A stretch of 64,000 nt of DNA, from NCBI RefSeq assembly GCF_011065935.2, contig NZ_JAAMNH020000001.1:3245001-3309000 (forward strand). Reading direction: 5' to 3'. The translations under genes were made by a program, and so were the position numbers. The notes under the pieces are model-generated. The model saw only the letters and a list, made by a program, of their open reading frames with translations. It was not told where the DNA came from and ran no database searches. The stretch's first letter is position 1, and every line of letters begins with the position of its first letter. This document shows positions 1 to 8,167 of this stretch, piece after piece. This DNA comes from Clostridium estertheticum (lineage in GTDB: Bacteria > Bacillota > Clostridia > Clostridiales > Clostridiaceae).

Positions 1-133
1 TATGAGCTCAAGTAACTTAATTATCTGTTTGTATGGGTACTACCTCTATAGCAAGGGTGGATGGCAGGAAGCAATAATTAGAACTAATGATTAAATCACC
101 ATCCGCGGTGATGAACTGCCACTAAGATGTTAA
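1..133 (+). ncRNA. 3' part of an unidentified transcript, possibly structured RNA
   Basis: No reading frame is apparent, but a strong plus-strand terminator follows directly, so a transcript ends here. Several short GC-containing segments can pair in an otherwise AT-rich stretch: GGCAG (63-67) with CTGCC (116-120), GGATGG (59-64) with CCATCC (99-104), and a local hairpin CACC/GGTG (97-110). The first two pairings compete for the same bases. I could not match it to tmRNA, RNase P, SRP, 6S, T-box or a riboswitch class with confidence; the AGGGTGG at 54-60 recalls a T-box antiterminator, but the rest of that motif is missing. The 5' part lies outside the window. Confidence 0.3.
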
Positions 134-180
134 GGATAGCAAGTAACTAACTTTAAATTAGTTATTTGCTACCCTTTTTT
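134..180 (+). terminator. Intrinsic terminator
   Basis: A 17-bp stem (134-150 with 158-174, two imperfect pairs) is followed by a run of six T. It closes the plus-strand transcript entering from the left edge. Confidence 0.85.
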
Positions 181-207
181 AATTTAATCATAAATCATTA
201 CTTATAT

Positions 208-339
208 TTATTGTCCTCTTGAGTTACCTCTTACAGTTTTCTTTGGTGTTGGTAAAGGAGTTTTAATGTCACCTTTAGATTCTTGACCATTAGAAGACTT
301 GTTATTACTTGAGGGAAAGGCCGGTTTATTTTTAGCCAT
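208..339 (-). CDS. Small basic hypothetical protein (43 aa)
   Basis: A 43-residue reading frame starts at ATG 339 with a good TAAGGAGTG ribosome binding site about 5 bases upstream and stops at TAA 208. The protein begins MAKNKPAFPSSNNK and is rich in Lys, Ser, Asn, Pro and Gly, with no hydrophobic segment. It looks like a disordered, cationic small protein. I do not recognise the family; the Lys/Asn/Ser-rich composition recalls small spore proteins, but no diagnostic motif supports that. It stands alone between a terminator and the next small gene, both genes pointing left. Confidence 0.6.
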   Translation of the reverse strand: MAKNKPAFPSSNNKSSNGQESKGDIKTPLPTPKKTVRGNSRGQ

Positions 340-443
340 TATAACACTCCTTACTATTTAATGATTTTACTTTTAATATATTATATAATTATATGGATAT
401 ATATACAAGTAATTTATGCGTAATCATTGTTTTTAACTACGAA

Positions 444-680
444 TTAACTTTGTCTTTCTGAGAATACCTTATTAATAATCTCTACTCTAGAAATACCTAA
501 AACATTAGATATTTTTAAAGATATGTTTCCATCCTTATAAAGCCTATCCTCGTTTGCATTAATTAAAATGTTAATTTTTTCTTCTAGCTTCTCATATGTC
601 ATAACATCGTCTAAATAAAAATCTACTAAATCCTTTAAACACGCTGCTAAGGCTTTTGGGTCCTTATAAACTTTTCTCAT
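444..680 (-). CDS. Small conserved clostridial protein (78 aa), TIGR04540-like
   Basis: The start is set at ATG 680 (MRKVYKDPKALAAC...) because TAAGGAG lies 6 bases upstream; an in-frame ATG at 701 would put that ribosome binding site inside the coding region. The product is 78 residues, largely helical and charged, without signal peptide or membrane segment. From memory it resembles the small clostridial family TIGR04540, whose function is unknown; that assignment is recall, not a search. The gene is monocistronic, downstream of the broken c-di-GMP gene on the same strand with about 170 bases between them. Confidence 0.7.
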   Translation of the reverse strand: MRKVYKDPKALAACLKDLVDFYLDDVMTYEKLEEKINILINANEDRLYKDGNISLKISNVLGISRVEIINKVFSERQS

Positions 681-853
681 AATGTACTCCTTATAATTCA
701 TTTTAATGTATATTTCTTCTTGTGTATGTAATTATATTATATCCTAATACATTTAATATTTAAAGATATCTTTAATAAATAATTTTTCATTTTTCAAAGT
801 ATTGAGAATACAAACTGTACTAATTTTGATTTTAGCATATATTTGGTTATATA

Positions 854-2759
854 TTAGCTAGCCAAACTCTCTTTTAGTAGCTTAGTTAGTTCTATCTCAG
901 GAACGGGCTTACATGCAATATACCCTTGAAACATATCGCAATTATTATTTTTTAAATAATTTAATTGATCAACTGTTTCCACACCTTCGCCGATAACACT
1001 TAACCCTAACTGCTTAGCTAAAAGAATTATAGCTCCTGCCATGCTTTTTACATCATCTTCAGACTCTATATCATCAATAAATGATTTATCTATTTTTATA
1101 GTATTTATCGGTAACATCTTAAGATATGTAAGCGAAGAATATCCACATCCAAAATCATCCAAAGCTATTCTGATATTATTATTTCTTAATATCTTCAATT
1201 TTTTAATTACCAAATCCATTGATTCCATCAATACGGTTTCTGTAATCTCAATTAGTAATAATTTCGGAGAAAGCCCAATATCCTTAAGAGTACTTAAGAC
1301 AAAATCTGTAAAATCTTTTTTGCAAAAGTTGAAGCGCTGAAACATTTACAGAAACATAAAAATTTGTGAAGCCACTGTCATAAACAGATTTTGCATACTT
1401 ACAAGCATTAATAATCACCCATTTCCCTATTTGTATTATGCTCCCATTTTCTTCGGCCGCCCTGATAAACTTATCAGGAAAAATAAGCCCGTTTTCAGGT
1501 TGTCTCCAGCGAATCAGGGCTTCAAATCCATGAATACCCCCTTGTTCAACACCAATTATTGGTTGGTAATATAGCACAAACTCATCATTTTCTATAGCTC
1601 TATGTAGATTTTCTTGCATTTTTGCTTTTTCCATTGCAGTATCACCCATTGTTTTTTTGTAAAAAGTATGTGTGTTTTTTCCTAACTCTTTAGATTTATA
1701 CATAGCTGTATCAGCATTTTTTAGAAGTTCTTCAAAAGTGGTCCCGTTGCTCGGATAAAAAACAATTCCGCTACTATGGGTAATACGAAACATATTCCCA
1801 TTAATAAAAGTAGGAGTGGCTAAGGTCTCAATCAAAGTTTTAGAATAGAGTTCTACTTCACTCTTATCCAGAGTATCTTTGATTAAAATGATGAATTCAT
1901 CCCCTCCAAGCCTAAATGCCATTGTATTTTCATTTCGGATTTCACTCAATCTTTCACCAACATAAACTAAAAGCTTGTCTCCAGTTGAATGACCATAAGA
2001 ATCATTCACAAATTTAAAATTGTCTAAATCCATAAAGAATAATGCAAATTTTTTATTGGTCTCCTCGCATTTTTCAATTTCCTCAGTTACTATTTCACAC
2101 AGCTTAACTCTATTGGGAAGGCCTGTTATAGAATCATAATAAGCTAGATAATTGATTTTTTCTTGTTGGTCTTTTATTTTAGTAATATCAGTAAAAGCTC
2201 CAAATACTACAGTAGCAGATCCATTTTCATCAAACTCACACTTAGTATTGGAGCGTAACCATTTATAACATTCATTTTTAGACTTTACTCTGTATTCAAA
2301 AGATTCTATAGCAATTTTTTCTTGGATTTGTTTTTTAATATTTTTCTTTACCCTTTCAATATCTTCTGGATGAACAATATCAAACCAAGCATTAAAAGGT
2401 TCCATCTCCCAACTTTTATAACCAAGAATATCATACAGTTTTTCAGAGAAAAAACGTTTTTTAGCAACCAAGTCGCCCTCCCAAATAATGTCCATGGTTG
2501 ACTCTGCTACAATTCTATATCTTTGCTCACTTCTCCTAAGTTGTTCTTGATTTTCTATTAATACTTGTAAATTTTCCTTTAACTCTTCATCAGATGAAGC
2601 CATTTCCTCGTAGATAGCTGTAACCTCTTCATTTTTTATCATAAGTTCTTTCTCCGCCTTTGTTCGCAGATAAATATTTCTTGAAAGAACAGAAACTAAT
2701 ATTAAGAGAAAAACTATTAAAGCTATTACAAAATATATTAATGCACTATAAATCTCCAT
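854..2759 (-). pseudogene. PAS-GGDEF-EAL c-di-GMP turnover protein, frameshifted
   Basis: Read with one frame change, this is a full-length membrane protein of about 635 residues: an N-terminal membrane segment (about residues 5-27), a short coiled stretch, a PAS/PAC domain (about 75-195), a GGDEF domain with an intact GGDEF motif, and an EAL domain. EAL hallmarks are all visible across both frames: EALIRW, SVNVSA, the IEITE motif, DDFG, the K in KIDKSF and EGVET. The usual RxxD inhibitory site before GGDEF is not intact (RNEN). The frame breaks right after SALQLLQK at a run of six T on the plus strand (1316-1321); deleting one base restores the EAL domain. As written, the protein keeps PAS and GGDEF but loses most of EAL, so phosphodiesterase activity should be lost while cyclase activity could remain. 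A sequencing error or slippage-based switching are alternatives. The start at 2759 has AAGGAGC upstream. Confidence 0.8.
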
Positions 2760-3010
2760 TTGTAGCTCCTTATAATTAAGTATTTTAGTTATATATTCTA
2801 CATAATTACTTGTTTTTCCTTCTTTTACTAAATATCCTTAAATTCTTTTTTTCTATTTCATAACATTCAATTTATATATTTTATAAACCTTTACCATGTA
2901 AAAATATGCAGCTAAAACAAAAACTGTCTTGCCTAATGATATTAATGGTAAGCGACAAACCTTACCCACTTTCAAATGCATATACTCAATTGTATTTGCT
3001 ATTCCATCTT

Positions 3011-3055
3011 AAAAAAATAAAGACATAGAATTAGTTGACCTTCTATCTCTTTATT
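3011..3055 (-). terminator. Intrinsic terminator of rfbD
   Basis: Arms 3016-3030 and 3041-3055 form a 15-bp stem with one mismatch and a 10-base loop. On the minus strand it is followed by seven T (3017-3011). It ends the rfbD transcript. The remaining sequence of 2760-3148 holds only the ribosome binding site of the c-di-GMP gene; nothing else was recognised. Confidence 0.8.
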
Positions 3056-3148
3056 TATACTGGCATTTATGATTTTTACTTTTTAGTGACCTATCCATAA
3101 AATACACCTTTTGTTATGTACATTTCTTATGCTACCTTAGTTATCTTA

Positions 3149-3982
3149 TTAAAGCAAATATTCATTAATTGCATCCTGCCAACTTCTAGTTATATCACCA
3201 GTAGTTAATTCTAGGGTATAATTTCTAAGTACTGAATATTCAGGTCTTTTTGCCGCTCTTGGAAATTCATCCGTGCTACAAGGCAAAACTTCTGTAGTAA
3301 TACCTTTAAGTCTAAATATTTCTTTAGTGAATTCATACCATGTGCACTGGCCTTTACATGTACAATGAAAAACACCGTAATTCTTATCCTCTACAAGTTT
3401 TATTATCACTCTAGCTAAATCAACGGTGCTGGTAGGTGTTCCCTTTTGGTCATTAACAACTTTTAATGTTTTATTTGTTTTGCTTAAAGCAAGCATGGTC
3501 TTTACAAAATTATTTCCATCTCCATAAAGCCATGCGGTTCTTATTATATAGTGCTTAGGATTATGACTTTTAACCAATAATTCTCCTGCAAGTTTTGTTT
3601 TTCCATAGACCGTCTGCGGATTAACTTCATCAAACTCTGTTAGTTGTTTATCTATATTACCACCAAAAACATAGTCTGTTGATACTTGGACAATTTCTGC
3701 ACCAATTTCATTTGCAGCTGAGGCTAAATTTTTAGCACCTATTGTATTTATCTTATATGCCATATCTATTTCTGTCTCGCACTTATCCACAGCCGTAAGT
3801 GCAGCGCAATTGATAATTACATCTGGTTTTCTTTCATTAATAAAGCTATATACTACCTTAAGGTTTGTTATATCCAAATCCGATGAACCAGTAAGTATTA
3901 AATCAATACCTTTTTTATCTTTATATTGTTTAGCTAGCTCTCTACCTAGCTGACCATTCGCTCCCGTAATTAATATTTTCAT
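3149..3982 (-). CDS. rfbD: dTDP-4-dehydrorhamnose reductase
   Basis: This 277-residue enzyme does the last step of dTDP-L-rhamnose synthesis, reducing dTDP-4-dehydro-L-rhamnose with NAD(P)H in the cytoplasm. The N-terminal Rossmann motif GANGQLGREL, the STDYVF segment and the YGKTKLAGE catalytic Tyr/Lys motif are all present, and length is normal for the family. AGAGGGG precedes the ATG at 3982. The partner genes rfbA, rfbB and rfbC sit 12 kb away at 16.1-18.7 kb, separated by the beta-helix gene and the glycosyltransferase block, so rfbD has its own transcript ending at the 3011-3055 terminator. Rearrangement of the locus, or separate control of this step, could explain the split. Confidence 0.95.
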   Translation of the reverse strand: MKILITGANGQLGRELAKQYKDKKGIDLILTGSSDLDITNLKVVYSFINERKPDVIINCAALTAVDKCETEIDMAYKINTIGAKNLASAANEIGAEIVQVSTDYVFGGNIDKQLTEFDEVNPQTVYGKTKLAGELLVKSHNPKHYIIRTAWLYGDGNNFVKTMLALSKTNKTLKVVNDQKGTPTSTVDLARVIIKLVEDKNYGVFHCTCKGQCTWYEFTKEIFRLKGITTEVLPCSTDEFPRAAKRPEYSVLRNYTLELTTGDITRSWQDAINEYLL

Positions 3983-4235
3983 AATTTATACCCCTCTTTT
4001 AAATGGAAAGTTTTATTAAATAGATACCATATTATACAATTGTTTTTAACTAATTTATACTAATATATTTCTAATATTAATATTTTTTATGTTTTTTTCA
4101 GAATAATTATCCATAATATATAAATATATATATATCATGAAAATGTAGCTTGACCACCCAATTTTATTATGCTATATTAATATCACTAAATATCTAAAAT
4201 ATTTAGTATAAATTTAATATAATTTGGTAAAACTG

Positions 4236-4317
4236 TTACCGACAATAGCAAACTTATTGAAAAATAAGGACGCAAAGCTATAGGGCCTTTCGTAAGAATG
4301 GTAGCCTGGCCACCAAA
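4236..4317 (+). promoter_or_regulatory. c-di-GMP-I (GEMM-I) riboswitch, first of a tandem pair
   Basis: The sequence carries the class I hallmarks in order: AATAGCAAAC, a stem capped by a GAAA tetraloop (CTTATT-GAAA-AATAAG), GGACGCAAAGCTA, GGGCC, and GGTAGCC-GGCCACC closing the three-helix fold. It reads on the plus strand toward the beta-helix gene. The linker after it (4318-4372) holds a T-rich imperfect hairpin but no convincing intrinsic terminator. Confidence 0.93.
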
Positions 4318-4372
4318 TTAAGAGTTTTTGTTTTTTGCAAAAATAATCTTCATAGGTACTATTTAAAACTTT

Positions 4373-4456
4373 TTTTACCGACAATAGCAAACTTATTGAA
4401 AAGTAAGGACGCAAAGCTAAAGGGCCTTTCTCACGAATGGTAGCCTAGCCACCAAA
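4373..4456 (+). promoter_or_regulatory. c-di-GMP-I (GEMM-I) riboswitch, second of a tandem pair
   Basis: This is a near copy of the upstream aptamer: AATAGCAAAC, GAAA-capped stem with one G-U change, GGACGCAAAGCTAAAGGGCC, and GGTAGCC-AGCCACC. Its 3' end is only a few bases from the AAGGAGTG ribosome binding site of the beta-helix gene (from 4461), so control of translation initiation is more likely than termination. Whether ligand turns expression on or off cannot be decided by eye. Confidence 0.93.
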
Positions 4457-4475
4457 ATAAAAGGAGTGTATTAAT

Positions 4476-5948
4476 GTGTTTAAAAAAAGTATTGTAAAAT
4501 CAAGTGCGGTACTCTTATTTACAATGTTATTTATAAGTTCAAATGTTAGTGCTAGTACAAGATGGACAAGCCGTGTTTCTAAAAATACTCCAAAAACTAC
4601 TACCACTACTACAACTACTCCTGTTGTTGTAACTACTCCCGTTGTTGTAACCACTCCTGTTATTGTAACTACACCTGTTACTACCGCTACCAGTACTTTA
4701 ACTAATTCTATTAATATTAAAGACTTTGGTGCACATTCAATTGATGAAAGTGGTTATTCTACCTTTGACAGCAGCGCTGCTATAAATAGTGCTATACAAG
4801 CTGCCAAAACTAAGGGAATCACATCCGTAGATTTCGGAAGTGGCCGTTATTATGCAAAGGATATATACCTAGAAAGTGATATAACTTATTTTTCTACTCA
4901 AGGTGCTGAATTAATAGCCTCACCAGATATTAGAGTTTGGGGTAGTGTGCTAACTGCTGAAAAAGAAAAAAATATTACACTTACAGGTTTAAAAATAAAT
5001 GGTAATAAAGATCTTGTTCCTGGCACCGATATGTGGGGATCATACTTAGTTTCCTTTTATGAGAGTACTAATGTAACTGTTACTAACTGTTATTTACACA
5101 ATAGCTGGTCACTGGCAATCGTACTTGAAAATAATTGCAATAATATTACCATAAAAAACAACGAAATATATGATACAGACTGTGGCATAATATCAACAAA
5201 AGCTGCAAGTAGTAATATCACGATAGATAACAATATAATTCATGGCAATATAAATCAGATGTCTGAGCCTATAGCTATTTATAACACAAATGTAAATGGT
5301 CTATCTCATGATATAACAATAACCAATAATGTAGTATACGGTAAAAAATCTGCTAGTGGAATATTAGTTGTTAATGCTACTAAAGTTCTCATTAAAGGTA
5401 ATACTGCTTATAATTGTAATAGTGGTATAACTGTTGGTCTTGATAAGAATATGCTAGAGTCAGATATGACAATATCAAATAACATAACAGTAACTGAGAA
5501 TACAGTTTATAACTGTTATACAGGCATTGTGGCTGAAGTTTCTGATTCTTCAATATTTAGTAATATTGTGCATGATATAACTGGTCAAGGTATAGTTCTA
5601 ACTTCAGTTCATACAAATACTTATAGCACAAATAGTAAAATATATAATAATAAAATCACAAATGTTAATTCCATATTAGGTGAGCAAGAGCCTGCGATCA
5701 GATTAGTAAACACTTCTAATTGCACCGTAAGTAGCAACACAGTTTCAGATACAAGAACTGTAGTTAATCATTACTTTGTTATACAAGTAAGGGGAGAAAA
5801 TGCTACTAACAATACAGTTGAAAATAATATTGATCTCGGTAAGACCTTAAGCTCTGGTTATTCAATATACATACAAAACGCTAAGAATACTATTGTTAGA
5901 TACAATAAAGGCTCTATACTAGATCAAGGTACGGCTAGTACATTGTAG
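4476..5948 (+). CDS. Secreted pectate-lyase-like right-handed beta-helix protein
   Basis: The 490-residue product has a signal peptide (Lys-rich N-terminus, hydrophobic core at about 10-25, ASA-type cleavage region), a Thr/Val/Pro spacer (about 43-70) and then a parallel beta-helix domain. The domain opens with the INIKDFGA motif typical of pectate-lyase-3/GH28-like folds, followed by many NN-I-rich turns (NNITIKNNEIYD, NVTVTNCYLHN) typical of PbH1 repeats. The start is GTG 4476: an overlapping ATG at 4474 stops after seven codons. AAGGAGTG precedes it. Two c-di-GMP-I riboswitches in the leader make it a c-di-GMP target. Inside an exopolysaccharide locus, it probably cleaves, epimerises or binds the polymer; no catalytic residues were assigned, so the exact activity is open. 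Confidence 0.9.
   Translation: MFKKSIVKSSAVLLFTMLFISSNVSASTRWTSRVSKNTPKTTTTTTTTPVVVTTPVVVTTPVIVTTPVTTATSTLTNSINIKDFGAHSIDESGYSTFDSSAAINSAIQAAKTKGITSVDFGSGRYYAKDIYLESDITYFSTQGAELIASPDIRVWGSVLTAEKEKNITLTGLKINGNKDLVPGTDMWGSYLVSFYESTNVTVTNCYLHNSWSLAIVLENNCNNITIKNNEIYDTDCGIISTKAASSNITIDNNIIHGNINQMSEPIAIYNTNVNGLSHDITITNNVVYGKKSASGILVVNATKVLIKGNTAYNCNSGITVGLDKNMLESDMTISNNITVTENTVYNCYTGIVAEVSDSSIFSNIVHDITGQGIVLTSVHTNTYSTNSKIYNNKITNVNSILGEQEPAIRLVNTSNCTVSSNTVSDTRTVVNHYFVIQVRGENATNNTVENNIDLGKTLSSGYSIYIQNAKNTIVRYNKGSILDQGTASTL
4614..4679 (+). repeat. 18-bp tandem repeat coding for a TTPVVV spacer
   Basis: Three in-frame 18-base units (4614-4631, 4632-4649, 4650-4667) and a partial fourth encode TTPVVV-TTPVVV-TTPVIV-TTPV, after a run of Thr codons. 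This forms a flexible, probably extended linker between signal peptide and beta-helix domain and is prone to copy-number change. Confidence 0.85.
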
Positions 5949-5988
5949 CTAATAAATAATAGGATTATAATAAATTTAATTCTTACAT

Positions 5989-6027
5989 AAAAAATAGACT
6001 ACTTAATTGAAAAGTAGTCTATTTTTT
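5989..6027 (+). terminator. Bidirectional intrinsic terminator
   Basis: A perfect 14-bp stem (5989-6002 with 6014-6027) carries T-runs on both strands. It ends the beta-helix transcript on the plus strand and the glycosyltransferase operon arriving on the minus strand. Confidence 0.9.
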
Positions 6028-6040
6028 AATTTTAGCTAGC

Positions 6041-7093
6041 CTATTTTTTAAGACTTATCCTGTGTTTTATATTAGCAATCAAAGACATAGTGGATAATAA
6101 TATTACTGATTTATTTTTTAATAAATTAATTATAATATCCTCGATTATACTATTTTTATATATTATATTTTCATACTTATAATCATCAAAACTCTTTTCA
6201 ACTGTTGGATTATTAACAATGCTCCTGATTTTTTCAACTTTACTTTTGAAATTATCCAAATTACTAGAATCAAAAACATACATTGCAACATCCTTGACTT
6301 CCCTCAGAAAATCACTGGACATTTTATACCTAACTTCTCTTGAATTTAGCTTCCAATTCTCTAAGTACATAATTTTATATTCATATAATTTTAAAACCAC
6401 TTCAAATTCATGTTTATGATATTGTTTTGAAGCACTATTAGGAACATTTTGATAATGATAATAGGGTGTAGAAATATAGAACACTCGTTTTGAGTAATTG
6501 AATAAATCCATATTAAAAAAATAATCTTCTCTTATATTAATACCAGGGAGAAATCTTATTTTATTTTCTTCTAAATATGATCTAAGATAGATTTTATTGT
6601 TTACAGAAGTAAAAATGCCAGCAATCAACATTTGCATGCAAATTTCATCTTTTATAATATCCTGTTCCATTAAAACACCACTTTTAAAAGGATGTTTGAT
6701 AACCTCTGAAATATGTCCATTAATGTCTTCCATTTGAAAATCGCAGATAACTATATCACAGTTATTTTTTATTGCCTTTGAATATAGCACCTCATACATC
6801 TCTTCCTGGGCCCAGTCATCAGGATCAATAAATCCGATATATTGTCCATTTGCAATAGACATTCCTGCATTTCGAGCAACACTAACCCCTTGATTTTTTT
6901 GATGAATAACCACAATTCTTGAATCTTCTTCTTCATACTTGTCTATAATTTGGCCTGATTTATCAGACGAACCATCATCTACAAGAATAACTTCTATGTT
7001 TTTTATTGTTTGATTTAATACAGAATTAATTGATTTATTCAAATATTTTTCCGCGTTATAGATTGGTATAATTACGCTTATATAAGGCTTCAT
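6041..7093 (-). CDS. Family 2 glycosyltransferase
   Basis: This is a GT-A fold inverting glycosyltransferase of about 350 residues, expected to add one sugar to the lipid-linked repeat unit on the cytoplasmic membrane face. The N-terminus gives SVIIPIYNAEKYL and the nucleotide-binding VDDGSSDKSG, and FIDPDDW supplies the metal-binding DXD-type motif. The C-terminal half is less conserved and mostly helical. The start is placed at ATG 7093 (MKPYIS), 9 bases after AGGGGG; ATG 7099 is too close to that site and an upstream start at 7144 has no ribosome binding site. It is the last gene of the minus-strand polysaccharide operon, before the 5989-6027 terminator. Sugar specificity is unknown. Confidence 0.9.
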   Translation of the reverse strand: MKPYISVIIPIYNAEKYLNKSINSVLNQTIKNIEVILVDDGSSDKSGQIIDKYEEEDSRIVVIHQKNQGVSVARNAGMSIANGQYIGFIDPDDWAQEEMYEVLYSKAIKNNCDIVICDFQMEDINGHISEVIKHPFKSGVLMEQDIIKDEICMQMLIAGIFTSVNNKIYLRSYLEENKIRFLPGINIREDYFFNMDLFNYSKRVFYISTPYYHYQNVPNSASKQYHKHEFEVVLKLYEYKIMYLENWKLNSREVRYKMSSDFLREVKDVAMYVFDSSNLDNFKSKVEKIRSIVNNPTVEKSFDDYKYENIIYKNSIIEDIIINLLKNKSVILLSTMSLIANIKHRISLKK

Positions 7094-7220
7094 TCGCATA
7101 TTCCCCCTAAAAATCACACTGAATCCCCAATGGTGCAACATCAAGTGCTGTTATCTAAAAAATAATATCATAGTGCACACATTAACTTAATGTGTACGCT
7201 ATTTAACGCTTACTAATTTC

Positions 7221-7999
7221 TTATTTGTTACTTAAATTTTGTTTTATTATAACTAAAAACCCATACAATCGATAATCTATAGCTACAAGTATTGCAATTA
7301 TTTTAGCTTTCATTGATACATTTAAACTTCTGCAGAAACACATCAATTTTCGTCGAACATTATTTTGAATCTTAGATTTATTAATTATATCTAAATAGCA
7401 AGATTTATACATTGATCTCAGCATAGTAATATTTGCTGATACATACGCTATGTTTATTGATTTTATAGATTTAGGATATTTTTGTACTGCGACATTAAAA
7501 ATTCCGTCGAAGGAATCTATGTAATCTAATTTCTCAATTGTAAATTCACTTTGAACTATACTATCAATCCGTTGAAGGTAATTGTATCCAATATAATCTG
7601 TAAATACTACACAATATGCTTTTTCAAATAATCTATATGTTGTGAACATATCTTCATATAACTTTCCAACAGGGTATCTAATATCTTCAAATAAATCTTT
7701 CTTATATAATTTGTCACATGCATGGCTAGCAAAATATTTATTATTAAACAACGAATTAAAAGCGTCTTCATTATTAAAAACAGTATAATTATTGGTTAAT
7801 TCATAATTTTCTACGCAACCTTCTGTTACTTCATTATATCTGCATATTGAAATTCCTGCTGAACAGTCTATTGCATTCTTATATAAGATACTAGGATTAA
7901 TTCGAAATCATTAAATGTTTGAGCTAAAATGCTATCTATGCATTTATTAATGTATTTTTCTACTTTATAAACAGTTACAATTATACTAATTATTGGCAT
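7221..7999 (-). pseudogene. Family 2 glycosyltransferase with internal deletion
   Basis: The gene starts well: GGGAG, then ATG 7999, giving MPIISIIVTVYKVEKYI through NDFELILV. At about 7889 the frame jumps straight into sequence that normally lies some 60 residues later in this family, and meets a stop. The original frame continues as LYKNAIDCSAGIS and then runs open to the end of a normal C-terminal half (7751-7221). The missing part holds the DDGS and DXD motifs, so neither fragment could be an active transferase. A simple deletion of about 190 bases with frame loss explains it. The neighbours are an intact GT2 downstream and the flippase upstream. Confidence 0.8.
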
Positions 8000-8167
8000 T
8001 TTGCATCTCCCTACAAAACTGACTATCCCTTCATTATTTCAATCCCCTACCTACGTGTACTTATCACTAAAATATCCTACACAATGATTGCTACGGGATG
8101 CTTAGGTTTGTTCCCGACAAATGAATGATATCACGATTTTTTTTTGTTATATAGATAGTGATGGCTC

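Noticed and set aside
54..66. T-box antiterminator motif
   Set aside because: AGGGTGG matches only the first part of the conserved T-box; the ACCGCG part and the pairing partner are missing.
1041..1340. Plus-strand frame of 99 codons
   Set aside because: Antisense to the conserved EAL-domain coding sequence; a shadow frame.
4214..4414. Minus-strand frame of 66 codons over the riboswitches
   Set aside because: It is antisense to two clear c-di-GMP aptamers, has no ribosome binding site, and its repeated peptide merely mirrors the duplicated aptamer.
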